NCBI GenBank assembly: GCA_005883305.1
Contig: VBAC01000001.1
Span: forward strand, 1,364,001-1,428,000
Reading direction: 5' to 3'
DNA: 64,000 nt
Source of the DNA: Alphaproteobacteria bacterium
Lineage (GTDB): Bacteria; Pseudomonadota; Alphaproteobacteria; Sphingomonadales; Sphingomonadaceae
In this document: in pieces, positions 1 through 9,370 of the stretch
Numbering within the stretch: position 1 is the stretch's first letter
How the letters are laid out: every line of letters begins with the position of its first letter
Notes under the pieces: generated by a model
What the model saw: the letters and a program-made list of their open reading frames with translations, nothing else
Told to the model about the DNA's origin: nothing
The model's database searches: none
Made by a program: the position numbers and the translations under genes

Positions 1-82
1 AGCGCATCAGCCTTGGAAAATTGCGGGAGACGCGCCTCACCGGCGTGTCGTCTGGACCGCTCGACTTGAAAGAGAGTGACAC

Positions 83-514
83 ATGGCAAAGAAGATAACG
101 GGCTATATCAAGCTCCAGGTGCCCGCGGGCGCCGCCAATCCCTCGCCTCCGATCGGCCCCGCCTTGGGCCAGCGCGGCGTCAACATCATGGACTTCTGCA
201 AGGCGTTCAACGCGGCGACCGGCGAGATGGAGAAGGGCATGCCCATCCCCACCGTCATCACCGTCTATGCCGACCGCTCGTTCAGCTTCGAGACCAAGAC
301 CCCCCCGGCCTCCTACTTCCTCAAGAAGGCGGCACGGATCTCTTCGGGCTCCAAGGAGCCGGGCAAGATCGCGGGCGGCAAGGTGACGCGTGCCCAGTTG
401 CGCGAGATCGCCGAGGTGAAGATGAAGGACCTCAACGCCAACGACATCGAATCTGCGGCGCGGATCATCGAAGGCTCCGCCCGCGCGATGGGCCTCGAAG
501 TGACGGGGAGCTAA
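83..514 (+). CDS. rplK: Ribosomal protein L11
   Basis: L11 of the large ribosomal subunit, which forms part of the GTPase-associated centre with 23S rRNA and takes part in factor binding and the stringent response. The 143-residue product has the family's usual length. It opens with [20 protein letters not shown] and contains the conserved [19 protein letters not shown] segment, with the SARAMGLEV stretch near the C-terminus. The start at 83 is preceded by a purine-rich GAAAGAGAG ribosome-binding site. rplA follows after 4 bases, so the two are co-transcribed. The first 82 bases of the window hold no gene I can recognise and are probably the 5' leader of this operon. Confidence 0.98.
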   Translation: MAKKITGYIKLQVPAGAANPSPPIGPALGQRGVNIMDFCKAFNAATGEMEKGMPIPTVITVYADRSFSFETKTPPASYFLKKAARISSGSKEPGKIAGGKVTRAQLREIAEVKMKDLNANDIESAARIIEGSARAMGLEVTGS

Positions 515-518
515 GGAC

Positions 519-1214
519 ATGGCCAAGCTCACCAAGAAGCAGAAGGCGCTCGCCGGCCTCGACCGGCAGAAGCTCTACGGCGTCGACGAGGCGATCGCGC
601 TCGCGAAGGCCAATGCCACCGCCAAGTTCGACGAGACGATCGAGATCGCGCTCAACCTCGGCGTCGATCCGCGCCATGCCGACCAGATGGTCCGCGGCGT
701 CGTGACTCTCCCGGCCGGCACCGGCAAGGACGTGCGAGTCGCCGTGTTCGCCAAGGGCGACAAGGCCGAGGAAGCGAAGAAGGCGGGTGCCGACGTGGTC
801 GGCGCCGAGGACCTGATGGAGACCATCCAGGGCGGCCAGATCGACTTCGACCGGGTCATCGCGACGCCGGACATGATGGGCATCGTCGGCCGGCTCGGCA
901 AGGTGCTCGGCCCCAAGGGCCTGATGCCGAACCCGAAGCTCGGCACGGTCACCCCGAACGTCGCCGAGGCGGTCAAGGCCGCCAAGGGCGGCCAGGTCGA
1001 GTTCCGCGTCGAGAAGGCCGGCATCATCCACTCCGGCATCGGCAAGGCGAGCTTCACCGAGGCCGACCTGCGCAAGAATTTCGACGCGTTCGTCGATGCC
1101 ATCGTCAAGGCGAAGCCCTCGGGCGCCAAGGGCAAGTATGTCCAGAAGGCGGCGATCAGCTCGAGCATGGGACCGGGCCTCAAGCTCGACGTCGCCGAGG
1201 TGGCCTCGGTCTGA
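519..1214 (+). CDS. rplA: Ribosomal protein L1
   Basis: L1, the mobile-stalk protein of the 50S subunit. In many bacteria it also represses its own operon by binding the mRNA leader. The 231 residues match family length and show the L1 signatures: an [21 protein letters not shown] segment, a [10 protein letters not shown] loop, and [20 protein letters not shown] in the middle. It lies 4 bases after rplK. A strong hairpin follows the stop, so the rplKA unit appears to end here instead of running on into rplJL as in many bacteria. Confidence 0.98.
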   Translation: MAKLTKKQKALAGLDRQKLYGVDEAIALAKANATAKFDETIEIALNLGVDPRHADQMVRGVVTLPAGTGKDVRVAVFAKGDKAEEAKKAGADVVGAEDLMETIQGGQIDFDRVIATPDMMGIVGRLGKVLGPKGLMPNPKLGTVTPNVAEAVKAAKGGQVEFRVEKAGIIHSGIGKASFTEADLRKNFDAFVDAIVKAKPSGAKGKYVQKAAISSSMGPGLKLDVAEVASV

Positions 1215-1237
1215 CACCCGAAAATTAGCGAGACGAT

Positions 1238-1269
1238 GAAGGGCCGGAAGCGAAAGTTTCCGGCCCTTC
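1238..1269 (+). terminator. Hairpin terminator after rplA
   Basis: A perfect 12-bp inverted repeat (arms 1238-1249 and 1258-1269, built on GAAGGGCCGGAA) encloses an 8-base loop 24 bases past the rplA stop. There is no run of T after it, so efficient intrinsic termination is not certain. Confidence 0.6.
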
Positions 1270-1301
1270 TCGTATGGCGGCGCACGGCGCTATGACGGGT
1301 C

Positions 1302-2459
1302 ATGGAGACGACAGACGGCACCCTGTTCGCGCAAGACGGGCGGCCCCTGGTCGCAATCTTCCGCTCACCCGTCTTCAATGCTTCGGAGACCTTCGTGCGT
1401 ACGCAGGCGGCGGGTCTGGAGCGCTACCAGCCGCTCCTCATCGGGCTCGAGGACAAGGGACACGTGCCCGAGGCGCTGGCCAACCGGATCATGATGGCCC
1501 ATGGCGCGGGCGAACGGTTCATGGTGCGGCTCGGCTATTGGGGACGCCTCGGAGAGCGTGCCGCCGCTGCCAAGCCGGTGCTGGTGCACGCGCATTTCGG
1601 CACCGATGGGGTGCTCGCGCTGCCGCTGGCGCGGCGGCTCGGAGTACCGTTGGTCACGACCCTGCGCGGCTTCGAGATGAGTCGGCGCCGGCTGCTGACG
1701 TCGGGGCGGCTCTCGTGGATGCGCTACGCGCTCGGGCGAAGCCGGCTGATGCGCGAGGGCGCCCTGTTTCTCACCGTGTCCGCCTCGCTGCGGGAGAGGG
1801 CTTTGCTGCAGGGCTTTCCCGTGGATCGCACGCACGTCCACTATAACGGCGTGGACCTGGTCCGCTTCGGCGCGCGCCGGGAGGACGACGGCGAAACCGT
1901 GCTCCATGTCGGTCGGCTGGTCGAGAAGAAAGGCACGGCCATCTTGCTTCGCGCCTTCGCGAAGGTGCGCTCGGGAACGCTCGTGATCATTGGCGAAGGA
2001 CCACTTCGCACCGGCCTCGAGCGCCTTTCCCGCGATCTCGGTCTCGTCGGAAGGGTACACTTCCTCGGAAGCCAGCCACCTGAGGCGGTGGCGCGATGGA
2101 TGCGGCGTGCCGCGCTTTTGGCGGCGCCGAGTCTCACGGCGCCGAACGGTGACTGCGAGGGGCTGCCCAACGTCGTCGTCGAGGCCGCGGCGGCCGCCCT
2201 GCCGGTCATCGGATCCGCTCACGCCGGAATTCCCGAGGCCGTAAGCGATGGCGAGACGGGCTTCATCGTTCCGGAAGGCGCCGAAGAGCCGCTGACGGCG
2301 CGGATGACCACCTTGCTTGGAGACGCGGCATTGCGGGGACGGATGGGCGCGGCCGGCCGCGCGCTTGCCCGCGAAAGGTTCGATCTGGTTCAGCAGACCC
2401 GGCGCCTCGAACGACGCTATGAGGAACTGACCTCCATCAGCGCCAGGGCGACGCGCTGA
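1302..2459 (+). CDS. GT4-family glycosyltransferase
   Basis: Probable cytoplasmic or membrane-peripheral glycosyltransferase of the GT-B fold (family GT4/GT1), moving a nucleotide-activated sugar to an acceptor in envelope polysaccharide or glycolipid assembly. The 385-residue product has an N-terminal acceptor-side domain. Its C-terminal Rossmann domain has the typical VLHVGRLVEKKGTAILLRAF start, IIGEGPLRTGLE, and the nucleotide-sugar motif CEGLPNVVVEAAAAALPVIG with E at both key places. The acceptor cannot be read from sequence. It is the first gene of the block between rplA and rplJ, and its last 43 bases overlap the convergent methyltransferase gene. Confidence 0.85.
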   Translation: METTDGTLFAQDGRPLVAIFRSPVFNASETFVRTQAAGLERYQPLLIGLEDKGHVPEALANRIMMAHGAGERFMVRLGYWGRLGERAAAAKPVLVHAHFGTDGVLALPLARRLGVPLVTTLRGFEMSRRRLLTSGRLSWMRYALGRSRLMREGALFLTVSASLRERALLQGFPVDRTHVHYNGVDLVRFGARREDDGETVLHVGRLVEKKGTAILLRAFAKVRSGTLVIIGEGPLRTGLERLSRDLGLVGRVHFLGSQPPEAVARWMRRAALLAAPSLTAPNGDCEGLPNVVVEAAAAALPVIGSAHAGIPEAVSDGETGFIVPEGAEEPLTARMTTLLGDAALRGRMGAAGRALARERFDLVQQTRRLERRYEELTSISARATR

Positions 2460-3100
2460 GGCCGTCCATACCAGCGCCATCGGCTCCAGCGCGCCCGGGC
2501 GCTTTTCGGCCGGGCGGGAGCCACAAGCGTGAACAGGAGCGTCCCCACTATCTCTTTCCACAGATGAGACTTCTCGGTTCGAATGCGCTCGGCGTAGGTC
2601 GGGCCGACCACCTCCTCCGCAAGAATCGGCCTCGACCGCGGAAACGAGGCTGCGAGCGCGACGGCCGTCGGGCGAAAGAGCGTGTCTATGGGATCGGCAT
2701 GATAAGGCGCGCTGGACGGCGCCGTGGCGAGGATCAGCCCGCCAGGCCCGGCGATGTCCTCACATGCTTCGATGATTGCCGCTCGATCCCGTACATGCTC
2801 CAGCAGATTTGCCGCCAAAACGCAGCGGAAACGCATGGCGACCAGCCGCGCACGCACAACCGGATCGAGGATGTCTCCCGAGATATCGACGCCCTCACCG
2901 TCCTTGAGGTCGCAATGGACGATCTCGACCCCGGCCGCGCGCAGCGGCGCGAACAGACGGTTCTCGATGTGCGGCTTGACCGCCGTGCGAAAGCCCAGCG
3001 TCGAGGAGCCGAGGTTGAGCAGGGGCGAAGGGCTCCCCGCCCTCAGCACGATATCGTACAGCCGGGTCGCTTCGGCCTCGAACATAGCCGTAGGAGCCAC
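2417..3100 (-). CDS. SAM-dependent methyltransferase (class I)
   Basis: Predicted class I SAM-dependent methyltransferase of 227 residues. A LLNLGSST motif sits where the glycine-rich SAM loop is expected, and VDISGDILDP and CVLAANLLEHVRD correspond to the acidic ribose-binding and motif IV/post-I regions. The segment after that (ILATAPSSAPYHADPIDTLFRP) resembles methyltransferases that act on sugars or glycan precursors. The SAM loop is not the classical GxGxG, so the fold call is firmer than the activity. Its 3' end overlaps the glycosyltransferase tail by 43 bases, and the two may serve the same glycan. The substrate is unknown. Confidence 0.65.
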   Translation of the reverse strand: MAPTAMFEAEATRLYDIVLRAGSPSPLLNLGSSTLGFRTAVKPHIENRLFAPLRAAGVEIVHCDLKDGEGVDISGDILDPVVRARLVAMRFRCVLAANLLEHVRDRAAIIEACEDIAGPGGLILATAPSSAPYHADPIDTLFRPTAVALAASFPRSRPILAEEVVGPTYAERIRTEKSHLWKEIVGTLLFTLVAPARPKSARARWSRWRWYGRPQRVALALMEVSSS

Positions 3101-3177
3101 GCCGGGACATGCAGCGTCAAGCGCTGACTTTCACGCGCGCCCGCGCTAGAGCGATCGTTCAGCGACGGAGCGGTACT

Positions 3178-3585
3178 ATGAGCGACAGACGTTACAGGCC
3201 GGACCCCGAGGAAAGCACGGGCACGGCCTCCTCTCCGCTGCAGGAGATGGTCGACGCGTCGGTGCGCAGGATATCGACGTCGATCGTCATCGCCGGCGGC
3301 CTGGTCGCCATCGCCGTCTATGCCGGCGGCGGAACGAGCGTCGAAGCGCCCGACTATCAGGTGACCGCCGCCGACGGCCGCGTCTATCGGGTCGAGACCG
3401 ATTCCGGCCGGGTGATCGCCTGCCAGGGCGAGCATTGCGCGGTCGTCCTGCGCCCCCACCAGGAGCTCGAGGATGAAATCCGCGAGATAACCCTGCCCCG
3501 GCTCACCGCGCCGGCCCCGGCCCAGCCCGCCTCCCAGGCTCCGGCCCCCGCAACTGCCCCCGCGCCCGCCCCCGCCAACCGCTGA
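3178..3585 (+). CDS. Small single-pass membrane protein, unknown function
   Basis: Product of 135 residues starting MSDRRYRPDPEE. The start at 3178 follows GACGGAGCGG. An upstream in-frame start at 3109 would add a basic stretch that looks untranslated. One hydrophobic segment (about residues 35-55, TSIVIAGGLVAIAVYAGGG) anchors it. The following domain includes two cysteines (IACQGEHCAVV), and the tail is a low-complexity Pro/Ala stretch typical of a periplasmic linker. I do not recognise a family. It stands alone between the divergent methyltransferase and the TonB-dependent receptor. Confidence 0.55.
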   Translation: MSDRRYRPDPEESTGTASSPLQEMVDASVRRISTSIVIAGGLVAIAVYAGGGTSVEAPDYQVTAADGRVYRVETDSGRVIACQGEHCAVVLRPHQELEDEIREITLPRLTAPAPAQPASQAPAPATAPAPAPANR

Positions 3586-3720
3586 CGCCGCCCGGGCGGC
3601 AGGGCTAGCCTTCGAGGCGCAACCGCATTAGCCTGCATGTCGGGGTGGTGCGCTTCGATCGGTTCGGAGCGCATGGCCTTCAGGGGGCGCTTCCGTTTAC
3701 GGACCACGTGGGGGCGTGCC

Positions 3721-5907
3721 ATGCGTTCGGCAAAGCTTGCGGTCTACCCGGCCACCTGTGTCGGCCTCTGGCTTGCGGGCGGAGGTCCGTGCGCCGCCCA
3801 GCCGGCGCCCGGCGAAGAGCATCCGGACATCGTGGTTACCGCCCAGCGCCGGCCTGAACGGGCCGAGGACGTCCCCATTTCGCTCACCGCGCTGTCCGGC
3901 GAAGGGCTGGAACGGATGCAGGCGACCGACATGGCGGGCCTCAGCCGGGTCGTGCCGAGCCTCTTCATGACCCGCACCGGCGCCTTCACCCAGCCCTATC
4001 TGCGCGGAGTCGGCAAGCGCTCGACGCTGGGGGTCGAAAACAGCGTCGCGACCTATGTCGACGGAGTCTATTTCGCCTCCCCCATCGGCACCTTGCTCGA
4101 CCTGCGCGGGGTCGAACGAGTCGAGGTTCTGAACGGGCCGCAGGGGACGCTGTTCGGCCGCAACACGACCGGCGGCGTGATCCATATCGTCACCCGCGAG
4201 CCGACCGCCGGCGCCGAGGCCGAGGCGGAGCTTCACGCGGGTTCCTACGGCTATCTTCGGGGCGACGCCTATGTCTCCGGCGGAAACGACCGCCTCGCCG
4301 CCAATCTGGCGATGAGCCTGTCCCGCAACGGCGGCTACGGAACCAACATCTACACCGGCAGGAAGGACCAGGGCGAGACGGACCACAGCTTCGTCGCCCG
4401 AAGCCGATGGACCTGGCGGCCGTCCGATGCCCTGACCATCGGCCTCGCGGCGGACGTTCAGGATATCGACCAGGATTTCGCTTATCGGCCGGTGGCCGGC
4501 TATCCGCCGATCGGCCAGCCCCGAATCCAGAGCTTTCGCCACGGCGACCAGAACACGCCGAGCCGCTACCGCTCCCGCTTCGGCGGCGCCTCGATCCGGG
4601 CCGATGCGGAGATCGGGCGCGTTTCCTTCATGAGCCTTTCTGCGGCTCGGGCGATGCGGGCGCGCTACGGAACCGATCTCGACCAGGGGCCGCTTCTCTT
4701 GTGGTCCGGCATTCCCACCGCCGAGCAGGAGCAGTTCAGCCAGGAATTCCAGCTCCAGTCCGACCCGTCATCCCGAATCCAGTGGGTCGCGGGCCTCTAT
4801 TATATCGGCATCAAGGTTCGCTACGATCCGACCTCATTTTTCTACGGCGGAAGCTATTCGGCGCAGCTGGGGGGGCGAATCCGCCAGACCCTGTTCGATA
4901 CCGGGAGGGCGTCTTCCTACGCGGCTTACGGCCAGGGCACCGTCCCCATCGGCGCGGCGACGTCGGTGACCGTGGGCCTGCGCTACACGATCGAGCATCG
5001 TTCGATCGAAGCCAATGGCGAGCGGGAGTTCGACAATCCGCCGTTCATCCGCCCAACGCCGGGGCTTCCGCTATTGTCGGCGCCGCCGCTTCGCGATGGG
5101 GCGACCTATTCCGAGCCGACTTGGCGGCTGGCGCTGGACCATCATTTTTCCGGGGAGGTCATGGGCTACGCCTCGGCGAGCCGGGGATTCCAGAGCGGCG
5201 GATGGAGCCTCCAGACGCCGCAGAACCCTCCTTTCCGGCCCGAGACGCTCGACGATTTCGAAGCGGGCCTGAAATATGTCAGCCGCTCGCGCCGCTTCAG
5301 CGCCGACGCCAACATCTTCCATTACGATTATTCGGACCTCCAGGTTTCGGCGATCACGCCGATCGGATCGGTGACGACCAATGCCGCCTCGGCCGAATTG
5401 TACGGATTCGAGCTGCAACTGGGCGCGAGTCCGACGCGCACGACCGATGTGACGCTGGGGCTTCAGTGGCTCAGGGCGCGGTTCAAGCGCTTTCCCAACG
5501 CCACCTGCACCGATTTCACCCCCGGCGCGCCCGTCCCCTATGCGCCCATCTCCTGCGACGTCACAGGCAACGACCTTCCCTACGCGCCCGAGCTCAAATT
5601 CAATCTCGGCGCCAACCAGCGGATATCTCTCGGCAGAGGCGGAGCCCTGCTTCTGAGCGGAAACCTCGCCTACAATTCCGGCTATTATTCCGAGCCCGAC
5701 AATGTCGTTCGGCAGGACAGCTATGCGACGCTCGATGCGTCGCTGGAATGGCGTCCGCTCCGGCCCGGCCCGTCGATCCGGCTATGGGTGCTGAATCTCA
5801 CCGACACCCATTATTACGACAGCCTGGCGACCCAGCCAACCGCCGGAGTCATCCAAAGACCGGCGGCGCCGCGGCGGTTCGGCGCCTCGATCGCTTACTC
5901 TCTCTAG
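3721..5907 (+). CDS. TonB-dependent outer-membrane receptor
   Basis: Outer-membrane beta-barrel receptor that imports a ligand using TonB/ExbBD energy. From the chosen ATG at 3721 the product is 728 residues: a signal peptide ending near CAAQPAPGEE, a TonB-box-like PDIVVTAQRR, then the plug domain (EDVPISLTALSGEGLERM; YLRGVG; GPQGTLFGRNTTGG). The barrel ends in the usual aromatic residue pattern (RRFGASIAYSL). Upstream in-frame starts would put 28 residues ahead of the signal peptide and are rejected. The type matches the large sphingomonad family of receptors for siderophores, vitamins or plant-derived compounds. The ligand cannot be read here. No dedicated transporter lies next to it; sensor kinases follow. 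Confidence 0.93.
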   Translation: MRSAKLAVYPATCVGLWLAGGGPCAAQPAPGEEHPDIVVTAQRRPERAEDVPISLTALSGEGLERMQATDMAGLSRVVPSLFMTRTGAFTQPYLRGVGKRSTLGVENSVATYVDGVYFASPIGTLLDLRGVERVEVLNGPQGTLFGRNTTGGVIHIVTREPTAGAEAEAELHAGSYGYLRGDAYVSGGNDRLAANLAMSLSRNGGYGTNIYTGRKDQGETDHSFVARSRWTWRPSDALTIGLAADVQDIDQDFAYRPVAGYPPIGQPRIQSFRHGDQNTPSRYRSRFGGASIRADAEIGRVSFMSLSAARAMRARYGTDLDQGPLLLWSGIPTAEQEQFSQEFQLQSDPSSRIQWVAGLYYIGIKVRYDPTSFFYGGSYSAQLGGRIRQTLFDTGRASSYAAYGQGTVPIGAATSVTVGLRYTIEHRSIEANGEREFDNPPFIRPTPGLPLLSAPPLRDGATYSEPTWRLALDHHFSGEVMGYASASRGFQSGGWSLQTPQNPPFRPETLDDFEAGLKYVSRSRRFSADANIFHYDYSDLQVSAITPIGSVTTNAASAELYGFELQLGASPTRTTDVTLGLQWLRARFKRFPNATCTDFTPGAPVPYAPISCDVTGNDLPYAPELKFNLGANQRISLGRGGALLLSGNLAYNSGYYSEPDNVVRQDSYATLDASLEWRPLRPGPSIRLWVLNLTDTHYYDSLATQPTAGVIQRPAAPRRFGASIAYSL

Positions 5908-6034
5908 CTAGGGGTCTCGCGATGCCGAACTCAGGACTTTCACCGACTAGGCTTTGGGGCGGCTCAGGATTAGCTTCGTTGGCTTGGCCGGCTTGCCGCA
6001 CGCCCACCGATCGCCGGCCTTGAGGGGAGAAACC

Positions 6035-7609
6035 GTGTCGCAGGACCGTTTGGGGCTGTTCGATACACCGCCGGGCCGGAGACAGATCCGGCTCAGCCTG
6101 GCCGTCGTCGGATTGATGTTCGCCGCGTTCTTCCTCGCTTTGCCTTACCGCAACGCGCCCCTGCCGCAGGTCAACGCCTTCATTCCGATGATCGACGCCG
6201 TCATGTTCGTCGGCGAGCTGATCATCGCCACCCTTCTCTACGCCCAGGCCTCCGTATTTCGCTCCCGCGCGCTCACCGTGCTGGCCACGGCCTTCGTCTT
6301 CGCCGCGCTGCTGGTGGTCCCGCACGCCCTCACCTTCCCGGGCGCCTTCGCGCCGGACGGGTGGCTCGGCGCGGGGGTCAGCAGCTCGGCCTGGATCTAC
6401 ACCATCCGGAGAGGCGCGTTCCCGGTGGCGATCATCGCCTATGTCCTGCTCAAGAAGGTCGATTCCCAGGTCATGCCCGGGCCCGAGCGGCCCTCCCCCA
6501 GAATCGCGCTTTGCGTCGCAGGGGCGTTCGTGCTGGCGGTAGCGGTGACCGTGCTGGCCACGGCCGGGCACGACTTGCTGCCGCCCTTCTTTCTCAGCCA
6601 CTCGGTGCTCCTCTACACCAAGGCGCTGCTCTACGAATCCGCCGCCTTCGCTCTTTTCGCGGTGGCGTTGATCATGCTGTACCGCGCGCGCAGCTCGGTG
6701 CTCGACACCTGGCTGCTGGTCGCCTTTTCCGGGCTGCTGATCGAATCGCTGCTGATCATGACGCTCCAGGACCGGTTCACCGCCGGCTGGTATTCCCTCT
6801 ACGGCCTGGTGCTGGCTTCCCACCTCGTCGTTCTGCTGGCGCTGATCGCCGAATCGAACAGGCTCTATGCGCGGCTGGCCCTGTCGACGGCGGCGCGCAA
6901 CCGCGAGCGCGACGCGCGGCTGATGTCGATGGATGCGGTGACCGCGGCCATCGCCCACGAGGTCGGCCAGCCGCTGACCGGAGCGATCGCGAGCGCCATG
7001 GCCGGCCTGGACTGGCTCGACCGCGACCGGCCCGATCTCGAAAAGGCGGCGAAGGCGCTGCGCGGCTCGATCGACGCCGGCAAGCGCACCGCCGAGGTCA
7101 TCAAGAGCATCAGGGCGATGTTCGCCAAGGGCCCGATCGCCGCGACCCGGTTCAGCCTCAACGACCTGGTCCGCGAGACGGCCTCGTTCCTCGAGCGCGA
7201 GCTGGCCGGAGAGAGGGTCGTGCTGGAACTCACGCTGGACGAGGCGCTGCCGCCCGTCCTCGCCGACCGCGTCCAGATCCAGCGCGTGCTGGTAAACCTC
7301 TTCACCAACGCGATCGACTCGCTGGGCGCGACTCGCGGCCGGCAACGCCGGATCGCGGTCCGCTCGGCGCCGATCGCCGGCCATGACGTCCTGCTCGAGG
7401 TCAGCGATACCGGCATGGGCATCCGGGCCGACGAGACGGCGCACATCTTCGACGCCTTCTTCACGACCAAGGCGGCCGGAACCGGGCTCGGCCTGTCGCT
7501 CTGCCGGACCATCGTCGAGGAGCATGGCGGCCGCCTCTGGGCCTCGCCGGGCCCCAGGCACGGCGCGACGTTCCACCTGCAACTGCCGCAAGGGGGAATG
7601 GTTCACTGA
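6035..7609 (+). CDS. MASE4-type membrane sensor histidine kinase, copy 1
   Basis: Membrane sensor histidine kinase, 524 residues from a GTG at 6035 preceded by GAGGGGA. The start is supported by alignment with its two neighbours, which all begin QDxLGxFDTPP. Residues about 20-270 form a multi-helix membrane domain with the MASE4-like pattern (FVGELIIATLLYAQ, VVPHALTFPGAF). Then comes a HisKA domain with phosphoacceptor His308 in AHEVGQPLTG. The catalytic ATPase domain follows with N-box (NLFTNAID), G1 (DTGMGI) and G2 (GTGLGLSLC) motifs. There is no receiver domain and no response regulator nearby. The TonB receptor just upstream may be functionally linked, but that is a guess. Confidence 0.9.
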   Translation: MSQDRLGLFDTPPGRRQIRLSLAVVGLMFAAFFLALPYRNAPLPQVNAFIPMIDAVMFVGELIIATLLYAQASVFRSRALTVLATAFVFAALLVVPHALTFPGAFAPDGWLGAGVSSSAWIYTIRRGAFPVAIIAYVLLKKVDSQVMPGPERPSPRIALCVAGAFVLAVAVTVLATAGHDLLPPFFLSHSVLLYTKALLYESAAFALFAVALIMLYRARSSVLDTWLLVAFSGLLIESLLIMTLQDRFTAGWYSLYGLVLASHLVVLLALIAESNRLYARLALSTAARNRERDARLMSMDAVTAAIAHEVGQPLTGAIASAMAGLDWLDRDRPDLEKAAKALRGSIDAGKRTAEVIKSIRAMFAKGPIAATRFSLNDLVRETASFLERELAGERVVLELTLDEALPPVLADRVQIQRVLVNLFTNAIDSLGATRGRQRRIAVRSAPIAGHDVLLEVSDTGMGIRADETAHIFDAFFTTKAAGTGLGLSLCRTIVEEHGGRLWASPGPRHGATFHLQLPQGGMVH

Positions 7610-7658
7610 TGCGTACCGTGATCCTCATCGATCCATGCCGGCCGGCAAAGGGCTGATC

Positions 7659-9224
7659 GTGACCCGGGACCCGCTTGGAGTGTTCGATACGCCACCGAAC
7701 CGGGCGCAGATCCGGCTCAGCCTCGTCATCATCGTCCTGATCATCGCCGCGTTCGGTGTCGCCTTGCCTTTCGCCAACGTTCGTCTGGGCGAGATCAGGG
7801 TCTTCGTTCCGACGATGAATTCAATCATATTCGTCGGCGAGCTGATCATCTCCGCCCTCCTTTATGCGCAAGCCTCCGTCTTCCGATCGCGAGGCCTGAC
7901 GATTCTCGCCACTTGCTACGTCTTCACCGCCTTGCTTGTCGTGCCGCATGCGCTCGCCTTCCCCGGCGCCTTTGCCCCGGACGGCGTGCTCGGCGGAGGC
8001 GTCAATACGGCGTCGTGGGTCTACATGCCCCGCCGGATAGCTTTTCCCGTCGCAGTCCTTCTCTACGTGTGGTTCAGGCGGAAGGAATCGGCAGCGCATC
8101 CCGGAACCGAGCGCCCGCCGGAGAAAATCGCGCTCTGGGCGATCGCAGCCATTGCCTCGGCCGCGGCGGTGACTCTGGTCGCGACGATCGGCCACGACCT
8201 GCTCCCGCCCTTTTACGCCGACCGCAACAGCATAGATTATTCCTATGCCCTCACCTACGAGCTGGGAACGTTCGCGCTCCTCGCGGCCGCAACGGTCGTC
8301 CTTTTCCTCAGCCGCCGCTCGGTGCTCGATTTATGGCTGCTGGTCGCCTTTTTCGGATGCCTGATCCAGTCGCTGTTGATCATGACGATCCACGGCCGCT
8401 TCACGGTGGGCCTGTACTGCCTTCACGCCATGATCATGTTTTCCCATCTCGTCGTGCTGCTCGCATTGATCGCCGAATCGAACCGGCTCCATGCGCGGCT
8501 GGTGCTGTCGACCGCGGCCCGAAGCCGGGAGCGCGAGGCCCAGCTGATGTCGATGGACGCGATCACGGCCGCCATCGCCCACGAGGTCGGGCAGCCGCTG
8601 ACCGGAACGATCACCAACGCGATGGCCGGCCTGTGCTGGATCAGGCGCGAGCGGCCGGACCTGGAAAAGGCGATCGAGGCGGCGCGCGCCACGATCGAGG
8701 CAGGCAATCGCACCGGCGATGTCATCAAGAGCATTCGGGCGACGTTCGCCAAGGGAGGGGGGCGGACCACCGAGGTCAGCCTCAACACGCTGGTGCGGGA
8801 GACGGCGGCGTTTCTGGAGCGGGAGCTGGCCGGCGAGAAGGTCTCGCTGGAGCTCACGCTGGACGAGGCGCTTCCCCATGTCCTGGCCGACCGCGTCCAG
8901 ATCCAGCGCGTGCTGGTCAACCTGTTCACCAACGCGATCGAATCGCTGGGGGCGACGAGAAGCGGCCCCCGCCGAATCGCGGTCCGCTCGGCGCCGCTCA
9001 ACGGCCACGAGGTGCTGCTCGAAGTCAGCGACAACGGGATCGGCATCGAGCCCCAGGAGATGACGCGAATCTTCGAGCCCTTCTTCACGACCAAGGCGGC
9101 AGGCACGGGCCTCGGCCTGTCGCTCTGCCGGACGATCGTCGAGGAACATGGCGGCCGCCTCTGGGCCACGCCGCGGGCCGATCACGGAGCGACCTTTCAT
9201 CTGCAGCTTCCGCGCGCGGCGTGA
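7659..9224 (+). CDS. MASE4-type membrane sensor histidine kinase, copy 2
   Basis: Second of three tandem paralogues, 521 residues from a GTG at 7659; an ATG at 7635 is an alternative but has a poorer site and breaks the alignment with the other copies. It has the same architecture: an N-terminal multi-helix MASE4-like domain (FVGELIISALLYAQ, VVPHALAFPGAF), HisKA with AHEVGQPLTG, and an ATPase domain (NLFTNAIE, DNGIGI, GTGLGLSLC). All catalytic motifs are intact. By eye the kinase half is close to copy 1, while the membrane half differs more, which points to changed sensing with shared output. Only about 50 bases separate it from copy 1, so co-transcription is likely. Confidence 0.9.
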   Translation: MTRDPLGVFDTPPNRAQIRLSLVIIVLIIAAFGVALPFANVRLGEIRVFVPTMNSIIFVGELIISALLYAQASVFRSRGLTILATCYVFTALLVVPHALAFPGAFAPDGVLGGGVNTASWVYMPRRIAFPVAVLLYVWFRRKESAAHPGTERPPEKIALWAIAAIASAAAVTLVATIGHDLLPPFYADRNSIDYSYALTYELGTFALLAAATVVLFLSRRSVLDLWLLVAFFGCLIQSLLIMTIHGRFTVGLYCLHAMIMFSHLVVLLALIAESNRLHARLVLSTAARSREREAQLMSMDAITAAIAHEVGQPLTGTITNAMAGLCWIRRERPDLEKAIEAARATIEAGNRTGDVIKSIRATFAKGGGRTTEVSLNTLVRETAAFLERELAGEKVSLELTLDEALPHVLADRVQIQRVLVNLFTNAIESLGATRSGPRRIAVRSAPLNGHEVLLEVSDNGIGIEPQEMTRIFEPFFTTKAAGTGLGLSLCRTIVEEHGGRLWATPRADHGATFHLQLPRAA

Positions 9225-9370
9225 CTGGGCGGTCACCAGGTCAGCCGGCATTTTTCGCAATCATGTGCGGCAGCGCCGCCGTCGTGGACTCATGCGGGAA
9301 TGGAGTTACTATCCGGCACGGCCGGCCCGTCTAATCCGTGACTCGACTTGTGGGCTTCCAGAGGGATTTC